From Proteobacteria bacterium SG_bin6 (GTDB lineage Bacteria; Pseudomonadota; Alphaproteobacteria; Sphingomonadales; Sphingomonadaceae), in assembly GCA_002083435.1 (NCBI GenBank), contig LWDJ01000023.1:1-64000 (forward strand): a stretch of 64,000 nucleotides of DNA. Direction: 5' to 3'. Below are positions 1 through 7,577 of this stretch, piece after piece; within the stretch, counting starts at the first letter, position 1, and every line of letters starts with the position of its first letter. A program made the translations under genes and the position numbers. Under the pieces are notes generated by a model. It had not been told where the DNA came from and made no database searches. It saw only the letters and a program-made list of their open reading frames with translations.

Positions 1-957
1 CACCCGCAGCAGCGCGTCGTACAGCGCGACGATGGCGGCCCAGGGCGGCGGCTGGCCCGGGCGGCGCCCCGCGTGCGCGGCGTGGATCGCGGCGAGCAGC
101 TGATACGGCCCCGTCGCGCCCGGTAGCCGTGCGGCGCGGTGGAGCAATGCCTCGCCCGCCGCGATCATCGCCTGGTCCCACCGCGCGGGATCTTGCCGAT
201 CGAGCGGCACCATGAGACCGGCCGCGTCCACCCGCGCCCCGCGCCGTGCCTCCGCCAGCCGCAGCATCGCCGCGAGCGCGAGCACTTCGGCTTCCCCCGG
301 AATCATCTCGGCGAGCACGCCCGACAGCGCGACCATCTCCAGCCCGATCGTCGCGCTCGGCCCGTCGAGCGCCGCGTCGCCGTGCGCCTCGGCATAGGTG
401 ATTTCGAGCGTCGCGAGCACGCTCGCCAGCCGATCCGGCCAATATGCTGGCCCCGGCACCTCATAGCCGATGCCCGCATCCCTGATCTTGCGCCGCGCGC
501 GCGTCAGCCGCTGGGCGAGCGTGGCCTCGGGCAGCAGATAGGCGCGCGCGATCGCTTCGGGCGGCAGGCCGCAGACGGTGCGCAAGGTCAGCGCCACCCG
601 CGCGGGGGGCTCGATCGCCGGGTGGCAGCAGGTGAAGATCAGCCGCAGCCGTTCATCGGGTATCGGCTCGGCGGCGGCCATCGCGATCTCCTCGGGCGTG
701 GCGACCGGCGCGGGGGCGTCGGCCGGCGCCGCGTCGCGCACCTTGGCATGGCGGGCCATGTCCCAGGCGCGGCGCAGCGCGACCGCATAGAGCCAGGCGG
801 CCGGGTCGCGCGGGGGATCGGCGCCCCAGCTGGCGGCGGCGGCGACACAGGCGTGACCGAAGTATTCCTCGGCCAGGCTCAGGTCGCGCAGCCGGGCGGC
901 GAGCGCGGATAGCACGCGCCCGCCGGCCTGCCGGAACGCCTGTTCGAGCGGGCTCAG
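1..957 (-). CDS. ECF RNA polymerase sigma factor, DUF6596 (SigJ-like) type, 3' end outside window
   Basis: This is an alternative sigma factor that directs RNA polymerase to a small regulon. The translation of the minus strand runs open for 319 codons to the window edge. It shows a sigma-2-like helical segment (AWLYAVALRRAWDMARH), a sigma-4 segment (GLPPEAIARAYLLPEATLAQRLTRARRKI, split here as GLPPEAIARAYLL then PEATLAQRLTRA) and the long C-terminal extension typical of DUF6596 sigma factors. It lies directly downstream of a YCII-domain gene, the usual partner. No ATG precedes the conserved N-terminus: the best fit is CTG at 955-957 overlapping the upstream TGA, otherwise GTG at 913-915. Family confident, start uncertain. 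Confidence 0.85.
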   Translation of the reverse strand, partial: MSPLEQAFRQAGGRVLSALAARLRDLSLAEEYFGHACVAAAASWGADPPRDPAAWLYAVALRRAWDMARHAKVRDAAPADAPAPVATPEEIAMAAAEPIPDERLRLIFTCCHPAIEPPARVALTLRTVCGLPPEAIARAYLLPEATLAQRLTRARRKIRDAGIGYEVPGPAYWPDRLASVLATLEITYAEAHGDAALDGPSATIGLEMVALSGVLAEMIPGEAEVLALAAMLRLAEARRGARVDAAGLMVPLDRQDPARWDQAMIAAGEALLHRAARLPGATGPYQLLAAIHAAHAGRRPGQPPPWAAIVALYDALLRV

Positions 958-1313
958 CCCGGCATCCCGAGCACCGGACGCACCTCGACCGCGCCATGCG
1001 CGCCGTGCGGCACCTGCTTGGCCCAGGCGATGGCCTCGTCCAGGCTCGCGACCTCGATCACATAGAAGCCGCCCAGCAGCTCCTTGGTTTCGGCATAGGG
1101 CCCGTCATGCACCGCCTGGGAGCCATCGGCCGCGGTGCGCACGGTGGTCGCGCTATGGCTGAGGTGGAGCCCCGCGCCACTGAACTCGACGCCCGCCTGG
1201 GCGAGCGCGCCGCCGAACGCCATGTGCTTGCCGAGCACCGCGCGCCACGCCTCGCCGTCCTCTCCGCCCGGATAATTGGCTTCGTCCTCGAAAATGGCGA
1301 GCATGTATTTCAT
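954..1313 (-). CDS. YCII-related (DGPF-domain) protein
   Basis: A small ferredoxin-like-fold protein of 119 residues. It carries the DGPF signature as DGPYAETKELLGGFYVIE, found in proteins encoded next to DUF6596/ECF41-type sigma factors, where they are thought to modulate the sigma factor. The molecular activity of the family is not established. The start at MKYMLAIFED is preceded by GGGAGAT, a reasonable ribosome binding site. Its stop overlaps the proposed start of the sigma factor, so the two are probably co-transcribed and translationally coupled. Confidence 0.88.
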   Translation of the reverse strand: MKYMLAIFEDEANYPGGEDGEAWRAVLGKHMAFGGALAQAGVEFSGAGLHLSHSATTVRTAADGSQAVHDGPYAETKELLGGFYVIEVASLDEAIAWAKQVPHGAHGAVEVRPVLGMPG

Positions 1314-1470
1314 CGTCGATCTCCCGTCTGGATCGCGCGCGCCGTGCGGCGTTCCACATGATAGACGGGCCAGCCGTGCCCGAAACGACAAAGCCGACAA
1401 AATTTTTTCGCGGCAACGGGCTCGGGCGCGGCCATTTTCCTGCCGCGGCATTGCGCGTATAGGCGCGCGG

Positions 1471-2820
1471 ATGACCCCCCGCACTTTCCATGTGAAAAGC
1501 TTCGGCTGCCAGATGAACGTCTATGATGGCGACCGCATGGCCGAACTGATGGCCGAACAGGGCCTCAGCGCCACCGACGACGCTTATGCTGCCGATCTGG
1601 TGATCCTGAACACCTGCCACATCCGCGAAAAGGCGACCGAGAAGGTCTATTCGGACATCGGCCGGCTGCGCAAACATGGGCAAGACCCGCTGATCGCGGT
1701 CGCCGGCTGCGTCGCGCAGGCCGAGGGCGCGGAGATCGTGGCGCGGGCGAAGGTGGACGTGGTAGTCGGCCCGCAGGCCTATCACCGCCTGCCCGAACTC
1801 GTCGCGCGGGCGGCGCAAGGGAACGCGGCGGTCGACACCGACATGCCGGCGGAGAGCAAATTCGGCGCGCTTCCCAAGCGCCGCCGCGTGCCGCCCTCGG
1901 CGTTCCTGACGGTGCAGGAAGGCTGCGACAAATTCTGCACCTATTGCGTCGTGCCCTATACCCGCGGCGCCGAGGTGAGCCGGCCCTTCGCCGCGATCAT
2001 CGACGAGGCCAAGGCGCTGATCGACGCGGGCGCGCGCGAGATCACCTTGCTCGGCCAGAATGTGAACGCTTGGGAAGATGACGGGCGCGGGCTGCACGAC
2101 CTGATCGCCGCGCTCGACAAGCTGCCCGGCCTCGCGCGCATCCGCTACACGACCAGCCACCCCAACGACATGAGCGAGGGCCTGATCGCCGCGCACCGTG
2201 ATGTCGAAAAGCTGATGCCGTTCCTCCATTTGCCGGTGCAGGCGGGGAGCGACCGGGTGCTGAAGGCGATGAACCGGAGCCACACGGCCGGCGGCTATCT
2301 GCGCCTGCTGGAGCGCATCCGCGCCGCGCGCCCCGATATCGCGCTGTCGGGCGATTTCATCGTTGGCTTCCCCGGCGAGACCGAGGCCGAGTTCGCCGAG
2401 ACCTTGGCGCTGGTCGACGCGGTGGGCTACGCGCAGGCGTTCAGTTTCAAATATTCACCGCGCCCCGGCACCCCCGCCGCCGAGATGGCCGAGCAGATCG
2501 CGCCCGAAATCATGGACGATCGCCTCCAGCGCCTGCAGGCCGCGCTCAACCGCGATCAGGCGGCGTTCAACGCGGCGAGCGTGGGGAAGCGCTGCGCCGT
2601 GCTGATCGAGCGCGATGGCAAGAAGCCCGGGCAGAAGCTCGGCAAGTCACCCTGGCTGCAATCGGTGATCGTCGAGGGCGATCACCCGATCGGCGACATG
2701 GTGGAGGTCGTGCTGGTGAGCGCCGGGCCGAATTCGGTGAGCGGGGTGGCGGTATCGTCGAGCGTCGGCGGCGATCCCGTGGCGCCCGCGTCGAGCCAGG
2801 CGAGCTTCGCGCGCAGATAG
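1471..2820 (+). CDS. miaB: tRNA-2-methylthio-N6-dimethylallyladenosine synthase
   Basis: Radical SAM methylthiotransferase that adds a methylthio group to i6A37 of tRNAs reading UNN codons. The N-terminal domain has the three cluster-binding cysteines (FGCQMN, NTCHIRE, AGCVAQ). The radical SAM motif CDKFCTYC follows, and a C-terminal TRAM domain ends at VSAGPNSVSG. The start at MTPRTFHVKSFGCQMN matches the family. The last 30 or so residues (after about base 2730) are rich in Ser, Ala and Val, do not look like MiaB, and are antisense to a MerR-like reading frame. The 3' end appears to have been rearranged. Confidence 0.97.
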   Translation: MTPRTFHVKSFGCQMNVYDGDRMAELMAEQGLSATDDAYAADLVILNTCHIREKATEKVYSDIGRLRKHGQDPLIAVAGCVAQAEGAEIVARAKVDVVVGPQAYHRLPELVARAAQGNAAVDTDMPAESKFGALPKRRRVPPSAFLTVQEGCDKFCTYCVVPYTRGAEVSRPFAAIIDEAKALIDAGAREITLLGQNVNAWEDDGRGLHDLIAALDKLPGLARIRYTTSHPNDMSEGLIAAHRDVEKLMPFLHLPVQAGSDRVLKAMNRSHTAGGYLRLLERIRAARPDIALSGDFIVGFPGETEAEFAETLALVDAVGYAQAFSFKYSPRPGTPAAEMAEQIAPEIMDDRLQRLQAALNRDQAAFNAASVGKRCAVLIERDGKKPGQKLGKSPWLQSVIVEGDHPIGDMVEVVLVSAGPNSVSGVAVSSSVGGDPVAPASSQASFARR

Positions 2821-2945
2821 CGGCGCATCCGGTCGAGCGCTTCGGCCTGGCGATCGAGCCGGTCGAGCTGCGACGCGGTTACCTCGCGCGCCCGCTCCGG
2901 AGACAAGCCGCCTTCATTTTCCGGGATCAGCGCGGCGACTTCGTG
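2682..2945 (-). pseudogene. C-terminal remnant of a MerR-family regulator, antisense to the miaB 3' end
   Basis: This minus-strand frame encodes a segment like the C-terminal dimerisation helix of MerR regulators (SQLDRLDRQAEALDRM then RRYLRAKLAWLDAG). There is no upstream DNA-binding domain and no convincing start codon in frame. Beyond LDAGATGSPP the frame continues as the exact antisense of miaB until a stop at 2682, so its natural stop seems lost. The likely history is a deletion that removed the MerR N-terminus and fused the remnant tail-to-tail with miaB. The MerR match is by eye and the call is tentative. Confidence 0.4.
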
Positions 2946-2946
2946 C

Positions 2947-3192
2947 TCAGGGCAGAAAACAGCCCATGTCGCGCATTTCGCCAAAGACGCAGTATAGAAA
3001 TTCGATCCGCAACTGCACGTCTTCGCAGGTTTCGAGCTGACCGGTGGGGGAGATGAAATTGGTGAGCGGTCCAATCAGCTCATGGGTCGCCCGTTCGCAC
3101 TCTTGCGGGTCAACGTAGAAGCGGATCACCGAGTCCAGCCGGCTGGCCAGCTCAACACCGGCTTCGCGTGGCGCTAGGTCGCTGCGGCACAT
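2947..3192 (-). CDS. hypothetical protein, 81 aa
   Basis: An acidic protein of 81 residues with four cysteines and no signal peptide, membrane segment or family recognised. The ATG at 3192 is preceded by GGAGGATAAAAT, a strong Shine-Dalgarno sequence with good spacing, which is the main reason for calling it. It is transcribed away from the TetR-like gene starting at 3291, so that regulator may control it. Its stop abuts the MerR-like remnant. Base composition is lower in GC than the neighbours, consistent with acquired DNA. Confidence 0.5.
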   Translation of the reverse strand: MCRSDLAPREAGVELASRLDSVIRFYVDPQECERATHELIGPLTNFISPTGQLETCEDVQLRIEFLYCVFGEMRDMGCFLP

Positions 3193-3290
3193 ATTTTATC
3201 CTCCGTGCGCTAGAAGCGCGCCGACTCCGTCCCGACTTGCTATTTTGTACCGATACGAATAAAATCCGCGTGGCACAAGGGGTCGTGTAA

Positions 3291-3923
3291 TTGTCGCTAC
3301 AAAAACGGCAGCGGGGTCGGCCGCGCCAATATGATCGGGAAACGGCGCTGCTCGCCGCGCGGAGGCTTTTCTGGGAGAAAGGCTTCTCGGCCTCGTCGAT
3401 CGACGAGCTTTGCCATGTCATGGCGATCAGCAAACCCACCCTTTATGCAGGCTTTGGCAACAAGCTGGAACTCTATCTGGCGGTGCTGCGCCAGTATGAG
3501 GCCGAAGGTCGCGCCGCGATGGCGGAGCGGCTGGCACATCCCGATCTCGCGACCGCGCTGCGCCAGGCCGCGGCAGGCGCGGTGTCGAACTTCCTGGCGG
3601 GCGAATTCCGCGGGCGTGGCTGCCTGCTCGTCGGCACCGCGGTCGTCGAAGCGACGACCGAGCACGCCGTGCAGACCGAACTTCGCAACGACATGCTGGC
3701 GAGCGGGGCGCTGTTCGAGGCGCGCTTCGCCCGCGCGGTGGCCGAAGGCTTCGCCGCCCCCCTGTCACCCGCGCTGATGGGGGCGATCATGCGCGACGCG
3801 ATTTATGCAGCCGCGCTCCACGCGCGCGCCGGGGCGACCGGCGCGGAATTGCTTGCGACGCTGGAGTCGGTGATCGTGCTGCTGGCCGGACCCGGCAGCG
3901 AATTGACCTCGCCGCCCGGCTAA
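3291..3923 (+). CDS. TetR/AcrR-family transcriptional regulator
   Basis: A 210-residue one-component repressor. The N-terminal helix-turn-helix domain (about residues 10-56) contains AARRLFWEKGFSASSIDEL followed by ISKPTLYAGFGNKLELY, the typical TetR recognition helix and YxxFxxK motif. The C-terminal ligand-binding part has the GCLLVGTAVE-like segment of the TetR_C_16/AefR-like group. The start codon is TTG (3291), since no ATG lies in frame near the conserved N-terminus. The stop overlaps the convergent neighbour by two bases. The ligand is unknown; the most likely target is the intergenic region towards 3192. Confidence 0.9.
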   Translation: MSLQKRQRGRPRQYDRETALLAARRLFWEKGFSASSIDELCHVMAISKPTLYAGFGNKLELYLAVLRQYEAEGRAAMAERLAHPDLATALRQAAAGAVSNFLAGEFRGRGCLLVGTAVVEATTEHAVQTELRNDMLASGALFEARFARAVAEGFAAPLSPALMGAIMRDAIYAAALHARAGATGAELLATLESVIVLLAGPGSELTSPPG

Positions 3924-4282
3924 CGCTTGAGCAACCGCCCGAGCAGCCCGCCGCGCTTGGGCGGCGCCAACTCCCACCGGCATTCCTGGCCGTGGACAAA
4001 GGCATCGACATAGACCGGCCCGCCCTCCTCCACCCGCACCAGCCGGGCATAAGGCAGCCGCGGCGAGAGCGTGCGGCGAACCAGCGTGACCGGATCGATC
4101 ACACACAGCTCGAACCCGCCGGGAACGAAGGTGGAGGCATAGACGTGCCCGTCATGCTCGATCGCCGGCGGCAGATAGCGGAACGCGCCCTTGGGCTGGC
4201 GGCCGTTGATGTGAAGCAACCCGCAGCCAGGCCCGCCCTGCCCGACCTCGAGCACATCCTCCCAGGAAAGATCGAGTGCCAT
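3920..4282 (-). CDS. hypothetical protein, 120 aa
   Basis: A 120-residue soluble protein with no recognised domain, signal peptide or membrane segment. It contains short beta-rich stretches (GLLHINGRQPKGAFRYLPP, YASTFVPGGFELCVIDP) and a basic tail (PPKRGGLLGRLLKR). The start ATG at 4280-4282 lies 32 bases downstream of the phosphatase-like gene stop on the same strand, so the two could share a transcript. It converges with the TetR gene, with overlapping stop codons. The open frame and good codon use support a real gene; its function cannot be assigned. Confidence 0.6.
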   Translation of the reverse strand: MALDLSWEDVLEVGQGGPGCGLLHINGRQPKGAFRYLPPAIEHDGHVYASTFVPGGFELCVIDPVTLVRRTLSPRLPYARLVRVEEGGPVYVDAFVHGQECRWELAPPKRGGLLGRLLKR

Positions 4283-4314
4283 GGCGCCATCGTCGCCGGT
4301 CCGGCCGGGGCGCG

Positions 4315-5094
4315 TCAAGGGGTTACCCCCAGCAGCCGGGCGCGATCGGCGAGCCGCTCGACCGCCGCCGCGTGGATGCCCGGCGCCGAGGCGAGCACGC
4401 CGAACGCCTGCGCGCGCGCGGTGTTGAAGGCGAGCGGCGCGCCGAACGCGTCGCTCACCGCCGCGCCTGCCTCGGCGGCGATCAGCGCGGCGGCCGCGAC
4501 ATCCCATTCATAGCCCCAGCGCAATGTCGCGACCAGATCGGCCTCGCCGCCCGCGACCATCGCGATGCGCAGCGCGATCGAATTGGGCTTGGCCACCGCG
4601 ACCAGATCGCTGTCCTCGCGCGGCAGGCTGTCGGTCGGCACGCGCGCGCCGCTGAACTCAGTACGGGTGACGCAGCGCAGCCGGGTATCGCCGCGCCACG
4701 CGCCCGCGCCCGCCGCCGCCCACCAGCGATGCCCGATCGCCGGCGCATCGAGCACGCCCAGCACCACCCGGCCGCGCTCAGCAAGCCCGATCGACACCGC
4801 CCAGCCGTTGCGCCCGCGCACGAAATCGCGCGTGCCGTCGATCGGATCGACCACCCAGACGCGCTCGCACGCCAGGCGATCCGCATTGTCGGCGGTCTCC
4901 TCGGAGAGCCAGCCGGCGTCGGGGAGCAGCGCCGAGAGCCGCGCGCGCAGCAGCGCGTCGAGCTCCAGATCGACCTCGCTCACCGGGTTCCCCGGCGTCT
5001 TGTCCCACCGCTTGAAACCTTCGCGCGCGCGGCGCAGCGCCAGCGCGCCCGCCTCCGCCGCGATCGCCCTTACCGCGTCGACCAGCTCAGCCAC
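4315..5094 (-). CDS. inositol monophosphatase family protein (CysQ/SuhB-like)
   Basis: A Mg-dependent, Li-sensitive-type sugar or nucleotide phosphatase of 259 residues. The three metal-binding motifs are visible: EET near residue 67, WVVDPIDGTRDFVRG near 80 and the C-terminal EWDVAAAALIAAEAGA. The substrate could be 3'-phosphoadenosine 5'-phosphate (CysQ), inositol or histidinol phosphate; sequence alone does not separate these. It starts 8 bases inside the 3' end of pmbA, so the two genes form a translationally coupled pair. Confidence 0.88.
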   Translation of the reverse strand: MAELVDAVRAIAAEAGALALRRAREGFKRWDKTPGNPVSEVDLELDALLRARLSALLPDAGWLSEETADNADRLACERVWVVDPIDGTRDFVRGRNGWAVSIGLAERGRVVLGVLDAPAIGHRWWAAAGAGAWRGDTRLRCVTRTEFSGARVPTDSLPREDSDLVAVAKPNSIALRIAMVAGGEADLVATLRWGYEWDVAAAALIAAEAGAAVSDAFGAPLAFNTARAQAFGVLASAPGIHAAAVERLADRARLLGVTP

Positions 5095-6430
5095 TCGCCA
5101 CCGTCAGCCCGTCGATCCGCAGCGTCGGCACGTTGATGCCAAAGCGGAACTCCAGGTCGCTCGCGGGGGTGAGCGCGCGGAACATGTCCTTCAGATTGCC
5201 GGCGATGGTGAACTCGCTCACCGGCCGGGTGATCTCGCCGCGCTCGATCAGGAAGCCGGCGGCGCCGCGCGAATAATCGCCGGTCACGCCGTTCACCCCC
5301 ATGCCGATCAATTCGGTGACATACACCCCGCGCTCGATCTCGCCGATCAGCGTTTCGCGCGGCAGGTGGCCCGCGGCCATATAGAGATTGCTCGGCGCGA
5401 TCCCCACCCCCGCGCCGCCGCGCGCGGCATGGCCGGTCGGCTCCAGCCCCAGCTGCCGGGCCGAAGCGCTGTCGAGCAGCCAGGTGGTGAGCACGCCGTC
5501 GCGCACGATGTCGCCCGGACCCACCGCCAGCCCCTCGCCATCGAACGGGCGCGAGCGCAGGCCGTGGGGGCGGTGCGGATCGTCATGGATCGTCACCCCG
5601 GTCGCGAAAATCTGCGTGCCGAGCGCGTCGAGCAGGAAACTCGTCTTGCGCGCGATCGCCTGGCCCGAGATCGCGCCGAGCAGATGGCCGAGCAGCGAGC
5701 CGCCGACGCGCGGATCGAAGACGATCGGCAGGGCGCCGCTCTCGACCCGGCCCGCGCCGACCCGCGCCACCGCGCGCTCGCCCGCCTGGCGACCCACGGC
5801 TTCGGGCGCCTCGACCAGGCGGGCGTGGCGGGCGGTGGAATAAGCGTAATCGCGCTCCATCGCGCCCTGATCGCCCGCCAGCACCGAGGCGGAAAGGCTA
5901 TGGGTGGTGCTCGCATAGCCACCGGCGAAGCCGTGGCTGGTGGCGAGCGCGACGATGCCGCGATGCGCGCTCGCCCCGGCGCCTTCGCTGTTGGTGACCC
6001 CGGCGACGGCGCGCGCGGCATCTTCGGCGGCGAGCGCGCGGGCCTTGAGCTCGGCGGGCTCGGGCTCGATGGGGTCGTCGAGATCGAGCTGCGGCGGCAG
6101 CCCGTGGAGCAGCCGCTCGGCGGGCGCGAGCCCCGCCCAGTCATCCTCGGGCGCGGCGCGGGCCATCGCGATCGCGCGTTCGACCAGGTCTTGCAGCGTT
6201 TGCGGCGCGAAATCGGCGGTCGAAACGCTCGCGCCGCGCTTGCCGCAGAACACGCGCAGCGACAGCTCGGCGCTTTCGCTGCGCCCGACATCCTCGAGCG
6301 CGCCGAGCCGCACCGAGACATCGAGCGATTGATCGGCGGCGACCAGGGCATCGGCGGCATCGGCCCCGGCCCGGCGCGCGGCCTCGACAATCGCGGCGGC
6401 CCGGTCGCGGGCTTGATCGACGGTTAGCAT
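5087..6430 (-). CDS. pmbA: TldE/PmbA metalloprotease-complex subunit
   Basis: A 447-residue member of the TldD/PmbA family. With TldD it forms a zinc protease that degrades unfolded peptides and matures modified peptides such as microcin B17. It is recognised by the N-terminal VRLGALEDVGRSESAELSLR region, the glycine-rich SGALPIVFDPRVGGSLLGH segment and the C-terminal GVNGVTGDYSRGAAGFLIE. The zinc-binding HExxxH of TldD is absent, as expected for the TldE/PmbA subunit. TldD is not in the window. It lies upstream of the inositol-phosphatase-like gene, overlapping by 8 bases. Confidence 0.93.
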   Translation of the reverse strand: MLTVDQARDRAAAIVEAARRAGADAADALVAADQSLDVSVRLGALEDVGRSESAELSLRVFCGKRGASVSTADFAPQTLQDLVERAIAMARAAPEDDWAGLAPAERLLHGLPPQLDLDDPIEPEPAELKARALAAEDAARAVAGVTNSEGAGASAHRGIVALATSHGFAGGYASTTHSLSASVLAGDQGAMERDYAYSTARHARLVEAPEAVGRQAGERAVARVGAGRVESGALPIVFDPRVGGSLLGHLLGAISGQAIARKTSFLLDALGTQIFATGVTIHDDPHRPHGLRSRPFDGEGLAVGPGDIVRDGVLTTWLLDSASARQLGLEPTGHAARGGAGVGIAPSNLYMAAGHLPRETLIGEIERGVYVTELIGMGVNGVTGDYSRGAAGFLIERGEITRPVSEFTIAGNLKDMFRALTPASDLEFRFGINVPTLRIDGLTVASG

Positions 6431-6469
6431 CCCGCCCGACTTAGGGGGCGATTCCGGGCTTGTGAACCC

Positions 6470-7369
6470 TCAGGCGCTGCCCACCACCAGACAGGCGAGG
6501 AACATCAGCGCCCCCGCCCCGCGATTAGCCCGGAAGCGGGCGAGCGCGCCGGCGCCGTCATCGGGATCGAGCGTCGCCACCTGCCAGGCGAGATGCCCCG
6601 CGAAAGGCAGCAGCGCGAGCAGCGCCAGCGGATCGGGTCGCGCGCCCCACACCGCCAGCGCCCACAAAGCGATCGCGAGCAGATAAAAGCCCGCTACCCC
6701 CGGCCGCACGCGCGCCCCCAGCGCCCGCGCCGAGGAGCGCACGCCGATCAGGGCATCATCGTCGCGGTCTTGCAGGGCATAGATGGTGTCATAGCCGACC
6801 ACCCAGGCCACGCTGCCGGCATAGAGCGCGAGGCCCGGCCAGGCGAACCCGCCGCTCGCCTCGACCCAGCCGACCAAGGCCGCCCAGGAGAAGACCATGC
6901 CGAGCCAGGCCTGCGGCCACCAGGTGATGCGCTTCATGAACGGATAGGCGGCGACCAGCGCCAGGCTCGCGAGCGACACCAATTGCGCGGCGAGGTGGAG
7001 CTGCAGCAGCACCACCAGCCCCACCAGGCATAGCAGCACCAGCCAGCCCCAAGCGGCCTTGAGCGACACCGCGCCCGAGGCGAGCGGCCGCTTGGCGGTG
7101 CGCGCGACCTGCGCGTCGAGGTCGCGGTCGACGATGTCGTTATAGACGCACCCCGCCCCGCGCATCGCCACCGCGCCGAGCAGCAGCCACAGGATCAGAT
7201 CCCAGCGCGCGATGGCGGCACCGGCGAGCGCGACGCTCCACGCGCCGGGCCAGAACAGCAGCCACCAGCCGATCGGCCGATCGAACCGGGCGAGCGCGGC
7301 GAAGGGGCGCGCCCGCGCCGGCAAATGCCGCCACAGCCCCTGCAGTTCGATATCGGGAACGGCCTCCAT
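6470..7369 (-). CDS. ubiA: 4-hydroxybenzoate polyprenyltransferase
   Basis: An integral membrane prenyltransferase of ubiquinone synthesis that joins the polyprenyl chain to 4-hydroxybenzoate. It is 299 residues with about eight hydrophobic segments. Both Asp-rich prenyl-diphosphate sites are present: NDIVDRDLD near residue 75 and YALQDRDDDAL near 200. ATG 7369 (MEAVPDIELQG) is preferred over the longer open frame, because the upstream extension runs into an inverted repeat and reads as low-complexity sequence. It is followed by pmbA in the same direction. Confidence 0.95.
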   Translation of the reverse strand: MEAVPDIELQGLWRHLPARARPFAALARFDRPIGWWLLFWPGAWSVALAGAAIARWDLILWLLLGAVAMRGAGCVYNDIVDRDLDAQVARTAKRPLASGAVSLKAAWGWLVLLCLVGLVVLLQLHLAAQLVSLASLALVAAYPFMKRITWWPQAWLGMVFSWAALVGWVEASGGFAWPGLALYAGSVAWVVGYDTIYALQDRDDDALIGVRSSARALGARVRPGVAGFYLLAIALWALAVWGARPDPLALLALLPFAGHLAWQVATLDPDDGAGALARFRANRGAGALMFLACLVVGSA

Positions 7370-7454
7370 CGCGGGCGGCTGTGCCACGCGCGCGACATGG
7401 GGGCAATCGGGCGCGCGGCATGGCCGGCCCCGGCGGCCGCCGCGCCCGGGTTCC

Positions 7455-7546
7455 ACCCACCCCAACCCCTCCCTTGTAGGGAGGGGCGATGCTACCGCCA
7501 AAACCAGCCTAAAGCCCCTCCCTCCTAGGGAGGGGTTGGGGTGGGT
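7455..7546. repeat. long inverted repeat with 20-bp perfect arms (REP-like element)
   Basis: Bases 7455-7474 and 7527-7546 are exact reverse complements over 20 bases (core ACCCCAACCCCTCCCT). Each arm is also followed by its own short GGGAGGGG hairpin. The element fills the gap between the ubiA start and the serine-protease stop. The same CCAACCCCTCCCT outer motif recurs at 47131-47268, so this is a dispersed family rather than a gene-specific terminator. Confidence 0.9.
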
Positions 7547-7577
7547 ATGGCCGGACGCCTGCCAGCCGGGAAGCCCC

